Assembly (NCBI GenBank): GCA_033558025.1
Contig: JAUCEF010000009.1
Span: 744,001-808,000, forward strand
DNA length: 64,000 nt
Reading direction: 5' to 3'
DNA from: Phytophthora sp. 'mugwort'
Taxonomy: Eukaryota; Oomycota; Peronosporomycetes; Peronosporales; Peronosporaceae
Below the pieces are notes generated by a model. The model had not been told where the DNA came from and did not search any database. It saw nothing but the letters and a program-made list of their open reading frames with translations. Position 1 is the stretch's first letter; every line of letters starts with the position of its first letter. Position numbers and translations under genes: made by a program. Shown piece after piece: positions 21,544 through 33,584 of this stretch.

Positions 21544-21991
21544 GATTGAAAAGCTTGGTCACTGGCAAGTCTGGTTAATTGATCGTGAGCGCATGGGCTA
21601 TTCGGGTTCATCACATTCACATTCTGATACTCTAGGAGACCCGTGCCGCTAGACGCGCTAGACGCTCTTCATATGGGCGGGGGCGAGTTCTTGACGCACT
21701 CTGCACATTATGGACAGCCCCATTCCAACAACGCTTGGTGGACATCTAGTGTATAATACTGTACATGATCCTGCAAATTAAAGCAATAGAAATTTAAGCG
21801 GCAGTCATTTGACGTCATCTCTTTGGTGTCATTGAACTCCCGCAGGCGAAAGCCTACTGTTTATGCTTTCGGTTTACGACCGCAGTAAAACTTCAACTTC
21901 AGCTTTTCCAAGCACCAAAGCACTGTCGACGGAGATAAATCCTCAGTCTTTAATTTACATTCAACTGCGCACTGCCTGCTACTCGTGAATA
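21544..21991. other. Upstream region of the GH1 gene
   Basis: No gene seen; presumably holds the promoter of the beta-glucosidase gene. Confidence 0.35.
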
Positions 21992-23634
21992 ATGTTTTCC
22001 TTGCGCTTCATAGGCGTCGTAATGGCTGCCTGCGCCTTTGCGTCGGGTACGGAGACCTGCAATGACGCTTCCGTCACTTCGACCATATCCAACACCACCA
22101 GCTCTCTCACTGGCAGTAGCAGTGGCAACTCGACGTTATGTTTCCCAAAAAACTTCCTCTTCGGTACTGCGTCGTCGGCCTACCAAGTCGAGGGCGGCTG
22201 GAACGCCACCAACAAGGAACCAAGTATCTGGGATAATTTCTGCCGCGATACCTCGAACGGAGTCCCGTGTGCCAACGTGGCCGACGATTTCATCCACCGC
22301 TACGATATAGCGACATCGCTCTGATGAAGAACGACGGCTACGGTACCTTCCGTTTCTCCATCTCGTGGGCTCGTGCCATGTCCTGGAACGAGACGACGCA
22401 GCGCATGCAGGCGAATCCGGAAGGTTTGGCGTTCTACCGTTCACTGGTCAATGAACTGCTGGCCAATGGTATCCGGCCCGTTATGACCTTGTATCATTGG
22501 GATTTGCCAGCTTCCTTGCAGTCGGCGTTCGACCCGCCTGGATGGCTCAACGAAGCGATGATTGACCACTACGTCGACTATGCGACGCTCATCTTCAACG
22601 AGTTCGGACAGGACGTCGAGTTCTGGACGACGTTCAACGAGCCGGCCTCGTTCATCCTCACGGGTTTTGCTTACGGCTACGGTCCCCCAAAGCTCGGCAA
22701 CTCACCTACTAACGCTTATGACGTGGCTCACGTCGTGTTGCTCGCGCACGCTGCCGCAGTTAAGAAATTCCACAAACTACGCGATGCAGGTACCATCAAG
22801 AGCACGGCACGTATCAGCATTGTGATTAATTCCGACTGGGGTGTGCCGTTGAATGATTCTATCACTCAAGATGTGGCTGCGGCTGAGCGCAAGAACCAAT
22901 TCCATCTGGGCTGGTTCTTAAGCCCCTTGACGACGGGAGATTACCCTCTAGTGATGCGTGAACGCATTGGTGACCGTCTGCCAAACTTCACAGAGGAACA
23001 GAGCGCTCTGGTCAAGGGCTCGTATGATCTTCTCATGCTCAATTACTACGCCTCATATGCTACGACAGACTGCGACTCGGACCGCTCGGAGACGAACTGT
23101 TCCAGGTTAACACTTGGATGGGCCACGGATCTGGGCGTTGATGACTCGCGTCGCCCCGAAGGAACTCGTCACGCATATGGCAGTCTCAAGGACCCTAATA
23201 GTTGCAAGACTGACTCCGGTTACCCTCCAGGATACCTCCAGGTCATCCGTTTCCTGCACAAACACGACACAAGTGCCGACATTCTACTGACTGAGAACGG
23301 TTGGTGTGGCAATGAGACGATCAGTAACCCAAACCAAGTCTGGTATCACCGCACGCACCTTGAACAAGTCCACAAGGCCATCAACGAGGAGGACATTCCA
23401 ATTATCGGTTACACAGTGTGGGGATTCATGGATGCCTTTGAGTGGACCAACTACGCCGGACGGCGCGGCCTCTACTTTGTGAACTTTTCCGCCGAGACTG
23501 GACATATCGACGAAAACACTGCTCTTCCCACACAACTTACGCGTATTCAACGCTCAGCAGGTGCGTGGTACTCGAACGTGGCCACCACGGGGTGCTTTGA
23601 GCAGGAGGAAGATGACGAATTATATTTGGTCTAG
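21992..23634 (+). pseudogene. Secreted GH1 beta-glucosidase with one frameshift
   Basis: The coding sequence has a signal peptide (MFSLRFIGVVMAACAFASG), a Ser/Thr/Asn-rich linker, then the glycoside hydrolase family 1 start FLFGTASSAYQVEGGWN. The first frame ends at a TGA at 22322-22324 just after VADDFIHRY; the second frame carries on at once with SDIALMKNDGYGTFRFSISW and runs to 23634. The join falls inside the conserved block, so the cause is a one-base deletion (or two-base insertion) near 22306-22316, not an intron. Catalytic residues are kept: acid/base Glu in WTTFNEP (codon 22639) and nucleophile Glu in LTENGW (codon 23293). Full length would be about 546 aa, normal for GH1. As written it is broken, but a sequencing error or very recent loss is plausible. 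Enzymes of this type cleave beta-glucosides outside the cell, in oomycetes probably of plant origin. Confidence 0.85.
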
Positions 23635-24497
23635 TGGATACTTACTACAAGAGATGCAAATCTCCCGCCTGAAAGTTAATTCACCATGTTGGGCTAGTTA
23701 CTATAGGCCGTCCTTGCAGTTTCCAAGCATTTTTAAGCTTCGAGCTTGATTGATCATGATGCAATAGATGTTGTTTCCTTTTTTTGCGTTAGTGAAATAC
23801 ATGTATTCGCATTCCGAAGAGTCCTCTCGCTCTCTAAACCAGGACGAAAAAGTTATCAAAACTCGTATCTACATAGAAGCGTCTTCATCGCAATCATCAT
23901 GACCAATGGTTACTTCAAGTAACTAGAATAAATCTAGACCAGTGTACTTCAAACGAGTTCTTTGAACTAGGGTAAATCTTCATCTATGAAGACAAAGATG
24001 GTGGCAAGGATTGAGCCTCGAGATAAAGCAAGATGCAAATGGTCCGGTGGAAATGCAGTCATGTGGAAATGGGGGGCCGCAATCCTGCCACTCAGTCAAG
24101 CATTAGAACGACGTCATGGTCAAGCTCAAGCCAAGCTTGTCCATCCCCCACGCAAACGCTTCGGATTCATCAACCTGGGTTTTCTTCTAGCTTCATACAT
24201 AGTGATGACAGAGGTACGCCGACGTTCTTGTGCGTTGTCGCTCACTCGGTGCAGTCTGGAAAGACACTAAAGCTTAGGAATTCTTGGCAATTCCCTTCTG
24301 GAATCAGGACATTCAAGGGACTACAATTTAAACGGGAAAGCGTTCGAAGATTGGCGCCACGCTGCGGACAGACGAACTCGACCAATGTCTATAACTTCCG
24401 AACTAGAAACAGAAGTAGAAACACAGGAGCGGATCTTGGTTGAATGGGAAAATAGTGTTTTCTTCGACTCTTAGCATCTGATACCTCAAAATCCTCC
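23635..24497. other. Intergenic, no gene seen
   Basis: Short plus-strand frames at 23986-24443 lack any known domain; I do not call them. Confidence 0.35.
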
Positions 24498-24812
24498 TTA
24501 TGTCTTCGACTTTGAATCTTGGCGAGACTCGACGTGAGCCCACTCGCACTCAGCTTGAGCCCACAGGTCAATTCCGCCGCCATCACCACGGGGCGTAGCA
24601 TTAGCAGAACCTTGAGACAGGAGGCTAGCACGTTGTGATTGACTACCTTCTACAGCAGCGCCGTCTCCTTCCACCCACACTTGTTCTTCAATTGCGTAGC
24701 TCTGGAGAACCAACGGACTGGTAGCTCCACAGGCGGCACATGCTTCGACGATGAGCTCGTTCTTCAGGGTGCACGCCGGGCATGTCCACGAATCGATTTC
24801 TTCGTCCGACAT
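24498..24812 (-). CDS. Small RanBP2-type zinc-finger protein
   Basis: A 104-residue reading frame from a true ATG (24812). Near the N-terminus is a RanBP2/NZF zinc finger: W9, C11, C14, C25, C28 (W-x-C-x2-C-x10-C-x2-C) in DSWTCPACTLKNELIVEAC. Such fingers bind ubiquitin, RNA or Ran depending on side chains. The remainder is acidic and Ser/Gly-rich with no further domain, ending SKSKT. It could be a complete small adaptor or the first exon or truncated end of a longer gene. No initiator is obvious upstream. Confidence 0.5.
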   Translation of the reverse strand: MSDEEIDSWTCPACTLKNELIVEACAACGATSPLVLQSYAIEEQVWVEGDGAAVEGSQSQRASLLSQGSANATPRGDGGGIDLWAQAECEWAHVESRQDSKSKT

Positions 24813-26629
24813 TCAGACTTGGTAGTGAATTCGTGAATGCCGAGAAATGGGGACAGCTGTGGAAGAACGAGCCATGCATGATTGAGCACGAGTTTTTTTT
24901 AAGATGTCGAGGATGATCGTCAAAAATAAACGCTGTTTCGAATCCTATATTTGCCAAAAATAAGCCCTGAGCATGATCAATCTGTTTTCAACAACCTGCA
25001 GTGTTTTTTTTTTTTTTTGCGTAGAAGTGAGAGAGTTGTACGATGGCAAAGCTTTTAACTGTACGATAACGAAGATTTTAACTTTTAATTACATGTAGCC
25101 AGCAAAACGTCAACTTAAAATATTTTTACAAACGTTAAGTAAGCGGAAAGCTCCCAAGACAGCGTAGAAGGGCGCAATGCAGGCAAACGTTGTCTACACT
25201 GCGAATACATCAATTGAAAAGTTTAGTGTATGCAAAACTTCATAAGTAATCGAGGGGCAAATGTACGTCGTCGACGGAGGAAAATGTCGCTGTAGATGTA
25301 CTCAATGCGAACATATTTCGAGGATTTGTTGGATTTCCGATTAGTAACAGTCGATCCAATACGCCTAGTTGAATTCTCCCGCTTGAAAAAAACAGGCTAC
25401 CTTCGATGTTCTCTTGAGTCTGTAGCTGCTAGACTTGTTGCATTTTTGGACAGAGATAACGCATTCATGCGGCTTACGCTAACAAAAAATACCTTGCAGG
25501 AGAGCTTTAGAATAAAACAGCCTTTTTCAAGACATCATTATGCGATTTTGCGCCTCTTGTCAGAGATTACTTCACCAGGAAAAATAATACGCTTTCGATT
25601 AGTAATGGAGCGATTACCGGCTTCCAACAACCTATTTTTTGCACTCTACATGTAGACTAACTAGTCACAACATATTCGCAATCTCTGTCTCCACCAATTT
25701 TTACACAATTTGTATCCCCATGCTCTGAAATATCGTCCCAAACACTTCATTTTGGACATTCTTGCATGCGAGGTCGGGGATGGCCAACCTTTAGGAGATT
25801 GCATAAACAACATATCTGAGAGAGTAAGAAGACGATAGCTGGGTAATACAAAGAACATTGTCGTATCCATTCGTGATGGCTGTGCGAAAGAACACATCGT
25901 TGAAGTACACAAAAATGCTGTGTACGAAGGAGGATCGAAAAAATGCCGCAAAACCAGGTCGTTAACGCTGCTATCAGCAACAAAATGAGCTCACGATGCG
26001 AAAGATAAGTTGGGGCAAACGCGAGAGCACACGAAGTACATATCAACGATACAAGCCTGAACGGAGGCCAGGAGTGTACAAAGTTACGGGCATTTGAAGT
26101 GCGGGTTAGATGAACTTTGAGTTGAAATACTAGCCAAGAGTAGTACGACGACCGGAGTAGGCAAGAAAGTCACTCCAATAACTGTTCATGAATCACTGGC
26201 CTCCCGTTGATATTTCTCAAACTCGAGGACCTTTTGATGTAGTAATGCCCCATGAACATGTGTCTCTTCTTCCATTTGCTTCCTGGTAAACTCGATATTA
26301 TGTGATGAGTGAGCCGCGCGAGTCAAGGACTGTTCAGATATATAGGTCGTAGTTAGCTGAAGTTTGATCTACGCACGCGACAAAAAATCACGCGACGGAA
26401 GAGAGCAGCTCTTAAAGCTATACAGATACATGTACCCACTGATCAGTAGAAGCTCAGATCTGTTTCAGTCAAGTGCGTTTTGTTATAAAGGTTTTTGGAG
26501 GCGCAAATCCTGCGAGTACCACGTATTCATGGTTAATGTCAGTTGCCCATTTACTGTTAAACCACACACCAAACCTATCGTGTATTATGGCTATGACTAT
26601 ATTCATCCTTCTCTCCTTCCAGCATCCAA
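24813..26629. other. AT-rich interval without recognisable gene
   Basis: A plus frame at 25296-25655 (119 codons) and minus frames at 25661-26046 show no known domain; composition is AT-rich and unlike the called genes. Poly-T run near 25007-25018. Confidence 0.35.
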
Positions 26630-27175
26630 TCACTCAAATTCCTCCGCAAACGCGATCTCCTCTAGAACCTCTTCAGGTGAGCTCGTCTCATGCGTCACCT
26701 TGGCTTCTGCCCACTTGAAAGCCACCACGACCGCCGCAAAGCTTCCAAATGCGAATGCACTATTCAACGCCGCCTTCGGACCATGCCGAATCTGCACTAA
26801 CGTCCCCACGATAGGTGCGGCCATCAGCGAATTCCAGATATCTCTTTTATCCCGCAGTTCCTCGACCCCAAAGGCCGCAACTCGAAACAAACACGTGACA
26901 GTTGCAATGCGCCCTGCTGTTTCTGGTACGGAGACCTTGGCGTGGTCTAATACACGGTGAACGTTTAGCTGCTTCGGAACTGTTCGCATTCCGTCGGCTA
27001 GAGCCAGAACCGACCCAAACATGATGCCATAGACGAACCCCGTGCCTGTGGAGTCGGCCACCGAGCGGCCAATGCGTTGCAATCGAGCATTCCGTGTTTG
27101 TGGCAGACCTTTGTCGTGCCGTTCCCCCTGAGGAGGCAGCAGTGAAGACAGGTCCAGGACGGACTCGAGTACCAT
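26630..27175 (-). CDS. Tim17/Tim22/Tim23-family membrane protein
   Basis: 181 residues from an ATG at 27175, intronless. The central part shows the family pattern of glycine-spaced membrane helices: STGTGFVYGIMFGSVLALADG (~44-63), then RIATVTCLFRVAAFGVEELR (~90-108), NSLMAAPIVGTLVQIRHGPK (~116-135) and ALNSAFAFGSFAAVVVAF (~137-154). The (R/K)..GP..A segment is typical of Tim17/22/23/Pmp24 relatives. The acidic C-terminal tail ends AEEFE. Members act in mitochondrial inner-membrane protein import or, for relatives, in other organelle membranes; which one this is cannot be told from sequence alone. Confidence 0.65.
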   Translation of the reverse strand: MVLESVLDLSSLLPPQGERHDKGLPQTRNARLQRIGRSVADSTGTGFVYGIMFGSVLALADGMRTVPKQLNVHRVLDHAKVSVPETAGRIATVTCLFRVAAFGVEELRDKRDIWNSLMAAPIVGTLVQIRHGPKAALNSAFAFGSFAAVVVAFKWAEAKVTHETSSPEEVLEEIAFAEEFE

Positions 27176-28131
27176 CGGTAGTCAACTGCGTGAGACTTTC
27201 GACAATAATGCCGCAGGAGACGTTGCACGGGACTTAAACTGACTAATGAGGACCGTGTCTCTCTCGCCGACTTACAGTTAACTATAACGGCTGCAGGGTT
27301 GTGCTTGGATTTGAGTCCAGTTGGTAAGATTCAGTATTTTCGAGTAATGGTTCAGCCCCATCTGGACGCGAGAGAAGAAGCAAATCTGAAAGAATGCGGC
27401 AGGGTCGGGGAATTTGCTGTAGAATAGCCTCCAGAATGATTTTTTGTATATTAGTCTGAACCATGTACTTAAGTATATTGAGTTGGAAAATGGTAACGGC
27501 GAGATGATGAGGAGCAAGTTCCGTTTCGAAAATGAAGTTGCTGTCCAAGCATGGACTTCGGGATCAGGCCTCCTGGTTCGACTGGGTTTGAGTCTACGTA
27601 CCCTGCTGCCATGGAAGCTTGAGGATGCCCTTCGCTCTGCCGAGAGCGTGTCTCTACGATTCTGTACGACATTTAACTGGTTGGCTCCCGTCGACGATGA
27701 AATTAAGACGCTAACACACTTTCACTTCCGGTACTGACTGAGCTAAACCGATGTATTTTGGGGCACTACCCAATCGTACTGGAAACCGCCATGCGCTCGA
27801 CGAAAAATAAACGCTATTATGAGCTCGTTGGTACTTGTGGTAGGGCTAGCAGAACTCACGTAGAGCAAAATGGCGAAGGTAATAGTTCTACAGGAGAACC
27901 AAATCATCTGCAGGCAATACGGGCTGCAGCATCACTGCGACCAGGAGGTTTGTACGATGACAGCGAATTCATGCTTTAAACTCGTATAATTCTCAAACGC
28001 TGTAACTATAAAATTGTCCAAAAGCTAAATAGCATTCAGATACTGTATTGTAAATTTAAATACTACTTCGTCTTTTCGGTAAACTGTTAATCCAAGTCAT
28101 AACCCGATCGACGAACCGCGTCGTTGCAGAA
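27176..28131. other. Intergenic; only short frames
   Basis: Frames at 27282-27548 (minus) and 27444-27979 (plus) show no domain. The right part probably includes the 5' end of the Harbinger element. Confidence 0.35.
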
Positions 28132-28943
28132 CGGTGGCAGCACAGCAGCTCCACAGTTTCTGCTATTATCGGTCAAGTACTTCGTGCCGTCGCCGCGCTC
28201 GAGATAGACGTGATCAAGCCACCTTCCGATTCTACTCCAGCTCACATTAGATCCTCACAAAAGTTCTATCCTTACTTCAAACACTGCATTGGGGATTTGG
28301 ACGGTACGATTATTCTATGATTTTTGGCTGTTGCTATATATGCTGACACCTATTATTTTCTATAGGCACTCATATCCCAGTGGTGGTCCCTGAAGCAACA
28401 CGTCAGCCCCGTTTCGAAATCGGAAAGGAGATCTTTCCCAAAATGTGCTCGGCGTTTGCGACTTCGACATGATGTTTTGTTACGCTTTAGCTGGCTGGGA
28501 GGGTTCGGCACACGACGATCGCGTTCTTGCTGACGGTGTGTTTCGCGTGGGTCGCCGCTTCTGGATGGGAATTATTATCTAGGTGATGCCGACTACAGTA
28601 TGAACGATTATACGATGACCCCGTATAGAGGCGTGCGTTATCATCTTCAAGAATGGGCGTCCGAAACCAAAAACCATAGACAAGACAGGAGTTGTTCAAT
28701 TTAAGGCGCTCATTTCTACGAAACGTAATTGAATTGACATTTGGGGTATTGAAAAAGAAATTCCCCTTGTTACGCGCGATGCTACCGCACCCCATTTCCA
28801 AGCAAGTAAAGATCGTCAAGGCGGCTATTATGTTTTACAATTATATTCGAATGGCGGCTGAGGATTTCGGCCCACTCGACGAATCAGACCCATTAGACCA
28901 AACTACCGAGGCATTCCTGATACGAGCGGCACCAGTAATTTAA
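28132..28943 (+). pseudogene. Harbinger/PIF-type DDE transposase, frameshifted
   Basis: Blocks follow Harbinger nuclease order: RWQHSSSTVSAIIGQVLRAV; FYPYFKHCIGDLDG (first Asp); a 62-bp GT..AG intron (28304-28365) that splices G+GC to give DGTHIPVVVPEA; after a frame change near 28420, GVCDFDMMFCYALAGWEGSA (second Asp region) and DDRVLADGV; then, in another frame, YYLGDADYSM and TPYRGVRYHL; finally RNVIELTFGVLKKKFPLL (catalytic Glu), ending at the TAA at 28943. At least three frameshifts. The element's second gene lies convergently downstream. Confidence 0.72.
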
Positions 28944-29051
28944 GATAATGCTGCCATGAATACTCTACGAGATGAGATAGCTGCAAAGATGTGGATTGAT
29001 TACAACGTATACATTGCAGACCCGTGATCAAACGATCGTGGTCTAGCTACT

Positions 29052-29940
29052 CTAACAGCTCAACATGCTCTCGATGAACTCTCTCTTAGTTTCAATGTCC
29101 AGAACTGTGAATGCATCCGCTACTGATGGGTAGTTCATGAAGTACTGCACGCATTTCAGTTTGTTTGAAGGGTCCATATCATCACCGAACTCATCCATCA
29201 AAGTCGCAATTGCTTTCTGCAGCTGGGACAGCTTGGTGGTACGCAGTTTTGTACGTCGTTCCTGTTCCTCAGCCATTTTTTTCTAGTACCAGATATTCGC
29301 TGACCGCTGGTGAGGGAACGTTTTCGACTTGTCTCTTTAGTTATGAATGTAGCCGACACTGGTTCGTGTGACGATCGTGCTAATGATGATGTCCCAGCAG
29401 CGGCAGTGCGCTTAGTTCTGGCGTTCGGAGAGCTCTGAATGCCGTCGCCACTGTCGCCATTGTCGCTGTTGTTGTCTCCATTTAGATCATGAGTAATGAT
29501 CCAGCACCGTCATCGACCGAAGTCTTTGCTGAGGCCATAGCATACTTCCTTGTGGCCACAACGGAACGGAAGATCTCATGGAGCTCGTCATAGAGAGGCA
29601 ATACCTTCGTTCGGTAGTCCATGGCCTTCGGGTGCTCCGCTAGGTACCTGTTCCACACGTCTGTTGGTGCCGTTGGACAGCCAGTGTCTTCGCACCAACC
29701 TAATCCACTGTTTGCTCTTTATATGATGAAAAAACGAGATACTTTTCTCTTGAGCTGCTGTAGCTGGCTTTGCATTTGAAACCTGATGGATGTTCGACTC
29801 GCGCCTTCGTTGGTCACGTTGGCGACGCGAGTCCACGATGCCATTTTGAAGCCAGACTCGTTCCGACCAAGCCGGCGCGATTCTTCGAGGATGGCATTCA
29901 CAAACACGGCGCGGTCGGAGTCAAACCAAATTGAGGCCAT
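29052..29940 (-). pseudogene. Harbinger accessory Myb/SANT-like DNA-binding protein, decayed
   Basis: The N-terminal part (29719-29940) has the Myb/SANT-like pattern of Harbinger companion proteins: FVNAILEESRRLGRNESGFKM, SWTRVANVTNEG, then QLQQLKRKVSRFF. Another frame continues IKSKQWIRLVRR. The C-terminal part (29052-29276) is a helical tail (KLRTTKLSQLQKAIATLMDE .. FIESML). The acidic/serine linker between is broken by frame changes. In active Harbinger elements this protein brings the nuclease to the ends. Confidence 0.6.
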
Positions 29941-31376
29941 TGTGGTGACTGTGTTAATAATCTAGACACGATGTTGCCTTAGGGGCGCTGTAAGCTTAGG
30001 ATAAGACCCGCCTGTGGTCAGAAAGCGAAGTACTTTCAGCCTGAGATCAGCCAGCGAAGCACATTCAGATAAGGTTTGACGATGGCCAGTCTAACATTTG
30101 CATTGAGTTTAGAAGTTGCCGAATTTGGCGATGCTCGATTTACAATGCCGAATATAAATTATGACGCGCCGAACAGTTCACGATTTGGCTCAAAGCAGCA
30201 TTTCGAAATCGAGCATAAAAAATGCCAGGAAATTAAGAATTGTGGTTTGCCAACGCACCCCTGGAAACCGTTGATAATGCTCGAATGCCAGCGCATTCTT
30301 CTCAAAGGGAATATCGTTCTAAGCACTTTCCATTTGTTGCATCACCAAAACCTGTTGACCTTGTCGGCAAACATAATTCTTCCAAATTGATGGTCATTGG
30401 GCTTGAACCCATACCAAGTTATCATGTTTCTCTTCGTGTCAAACTACATGACGACCGACAATTCGGAAAATCGTTGCCTACCGGAAAGAAGGTTCTTTCT
30501 TCGACGATTCCTAAGTCCGCACACGCGGCACTGTCGTAAAAATCTGATCGCGTATGGAGAGTGCCGTTCGGTTCGAGTCCTGGCCAGCCCTAATTGCCAC
30601 TGTATCTTGCAGCTTCTCCTCTCCAAACTCGGCTGGATGCCTCAACAATTAGTGCTTTTCTCTTCTTTCAGCCATGACCGACCTTCAGTGTCCTAGCATT
30701 CCCTTGTTCCTCATTATGGGCTTGAAAACTGAGTGTGCACTCGCGTTGGTACTATACGTTGATCTCGACGTTAATGCCCTCGAGTCTTGTCGATACAGTG
30801 GCGGTTTTCGACGCCGCGCAGTGTTATTGGGAGGCTTCTTTGTAGACAAAAGCTTTAGTTTTGTTTCCCGCTTTTTTTACTTGGAAAGTTCCATTTCACC
30901 GTATCACCACCACACAAATATAGTTTCGTCAACTAAAATCTGATCTCTATTTTAGATGTAGACTCCAAAATGGACGAAGGGTGTGAATGATGTAAAGTTT
31001 TCATCGATACATGAAACTCCTATAATTTCCATTTTTGTGCACCGTGGACGATGCCAGGAGTCCATATGTTCATCAGAAAACGTGACAAATGCTATGAATG
31101 GACTGTTTGGAATCCGCGACGAACTTGCCACTCTTGGTTTAGCTTATGACCACGTTCAAGACACCAACTTGTGACAACCTTTAGGGAATCAAAGTAATCG
31201 TAAGCTCCTCAAGAACACCACACATTGTCAATGATGGTTAACACAGAATTGTCCAAAGATGCACCTGCTGGAAGCTCCTCAGAGCGTCAAAAGAATCCGC
31301 AAAAAGTATCTCGATACCGAGATTTCAACCGAAATCACTGAAAAAGCCACGACTTCAACACACACACCAGCATCCT
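29941..31376. other. Gene-free interval
   Basis: No recognised gene. 30011-30073 holds two imperfect copies of a ~34-bp unit (AGCGAAGTACTTTCAG / AGCGAAGCACATTCAG). Plus frames at 30076-30696 show no domain. Confidence 0.35.
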
Positions 31377-32971
31377 TTGATCCGGAAAAACACTAATCGC
31401 CGGCGGTCTAGACGTCTTCTGCGACGATATCATGACTGGAAAAGTGCTCATTTATATCTGGGGCGGTATTCTATCGAGAAACTACTAAATTTTGAGGAGT
31501 ACCAGCTCAATACGAGTTCCGCAAGAGTTTTCGCGGTCATCACCCTAACACCTGTACTCGGGTTTGCTGCGGTTCTCATTCTCAGCCATCCCTCTTCACA
31601 ACCCGTTGTTTCCTGTAACTTCGAACACAGCTCAGTTTATCCAGTCTTGGCTCTCATTCAGTGTGGTAACTTTTGGGATACTCTTGTACATGAGATGCAC
31701 GCTCGCGTTACCAAGAAAAATATACTCCCACCGAGAGTGTGTGCTGATTTCGCTTTTGACTGCGGGTTTGAATGAGCTGCTGATGCTGATAGTGTCAGTA
31801 GCGTGGCGATTCCCGATTCCACTTCGTGGGTTATTAGCTACTCCTTCATATGCCTTGATTTTCGTGGTTGTCCACGCCAAGATTTTGCGCTCAAGGCTTT
31901 GCTATTATCAACACAAGATTAAAGACTATCTGCCTCTATATTCTCAACTCTCAATATTTGTCCTCTTCGAGGGGGTGACTACCATTTTCAAGCACGCACC
32001 AGTGTGGGGAAAAGTAGCGATTGCTGTTCTTTTCCCAGTCCTACGAGCTTCTCTTAAAGCCGTACTGTGGTCTGTCGCGTGGCCGCTTCAAAATATCAGC
32101 ACCGAAGTCACCATGTGTGTAGTCGAAGTTTTCGGCTCTATTTTCCAAAGTGTTTGTCGTCAAGGCGCGTGTTCAAGGATTGCTGCGGGAGTTTTTATTA
32201 TGGTGCATTTGCTTCAAACTGTTGTCGAGCTAGGAATGTATCTAGATCGTCATTTCGTCGTGGATGGACGTCAAGCCACGCAGACCTGTTCTAAGATCGT
32301 TGAAAGTGCTCTTTTTCCCGGTGTGTTGGCAGACAATAGTGGCAAGAAAGTTAGTCAAAGTGGCGTGGAAGCAAGGAGTGCTCGAGCAGGTGTCTCCGTG
32401 GCGTTGTCAGCTCCAGACCCCGTCCAAAAATCGGGAAGTTTGTCGAATCGACAGGCGTGTCTCGACCCTCGTGCACCCAATGGGATTGGAAGTTACTACA
32501 ATTGAGTTTGGATATTCAGACCGCGACTCGGCAATGCGCTCACGAGGGATGTCGATGCCATTAAGACGAACGATCGTCGATGATATCGAAATTGCTCATC
32601 GTCATCATGCTACGTTATTAACACAGACGCTTTATCTGCTTAACGCGTCCGAGGTGATTATATCGGGCGAGTACTTCGACGTTGCCTGCTCTCCAGCTTA
32701 TCTGATGTATGTGTTCGTGGCGTACCATTTGCTCAGTGCCAAGTATATGATTTCTTTCATTGGGTTGGCACGTGACGAGTTCTGGAAATCGATCGTGTTG
32801 CTAGCTATCTATGTCACGGCGGGAGGGTCAGTAATGATCTCGCACCTTTTGCTTGTTCGGGCGAAATTTGGGTTCTCAACTTTGTATCAGCTCGCTTTTG
32901 TTCTGGAGAAATGCTGGATGGGCGTGCAAGAGAAAATGGTTGGTTGTCTTATGCTGATATTTTATTCTTAA
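31377..32971 (+). pseudogene. Multipass membrane protein of an oomycete-expanded family, frameshifted
   Basis: Three consecutive frames form one protein. 31377-~31590 has a basic start (RRRSRRLLRRYHDWKSA), SIEKLLNFEEYQ, and a first helix VFAVITLTPVLGFAAVLIL. ~31590-32480 carries about five hydrophobic segments (for example SVVTFGILLYM, PSYALIFVVVHA, SIFVLFEGVT). ~32480-32971 has ASEVIISGEYFDVACSPAYLMY, FWKSIVLLAIYVTAGGSVMI and GFSTLYQLAFVLEK. Two frame changes break it. The layout (basic N-terminus, paired helices, late YQLAFVLE block) matches a large family of uncharacterised oomycete membrane proteins. Function unknown; this copy looks dead. Confidence 0.55.
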
Positions 32972-33584
32972 CACCGTTCATCAAGGCACAGTACATTTGT
33001 AAACTAGCTATTGGAGCTCCTTACCTAAACGACTATTGTTCGCTGTAGGCATTGACGTCTCGCTTAGATTCGACTGGGAACAAGTTTTAGATAGCTTTCA
33101 ATGCACGTGATTCAATGACAAATTTAGATAGATGAATTAAGAGGACTTTAACAGCTCTATCCCCAGAAGAGACGGCGAGCTTCCGCGTGTTTCTCTTCAT
33201 GTACGAAGGTCTTACGAGTCACGTTTTAGAGCAGTGTCACTAAACTCGGACGTCAAAACCCGTCGACCACTGAAGTATCGCCGGAGTCGTCATCCTAGGT
33301 TCTTGCTGCCCTACCACTATAAATAAATTGCTGTCAGCTCTGTCAAGACTCGTGTACTCCTCACTCATTTTCTGTAGCAACCGTCAGCATGTTGCTATAC
33401 ATGCGTTGTGGCCAGGGGCTATGGGAAATATATACTTGCATCCCCGTGTGTGCAGATTCCGATCTTGACAGGTCAAGAACTGCTGCCGATTATCCTCCAG
33501 CTCAAAGCTTTCCTGCACGATCCAGAATCGCACGTCCTTCGGCGACAGTTTCATATTAATATATATTAAACTACAAGTACTTAA
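32972..33584. other. Intergenic, no gene seen
   Basis: No conserved frame; 3' flank of both neighbouring genes. Confidence 0.4.

Noticed and set aside
30566..30590. GGTTCGAGTCC, resembling a tRNA T-arm
   Set aside because: The flanking bases do not form the T-stem or acceptor stem.
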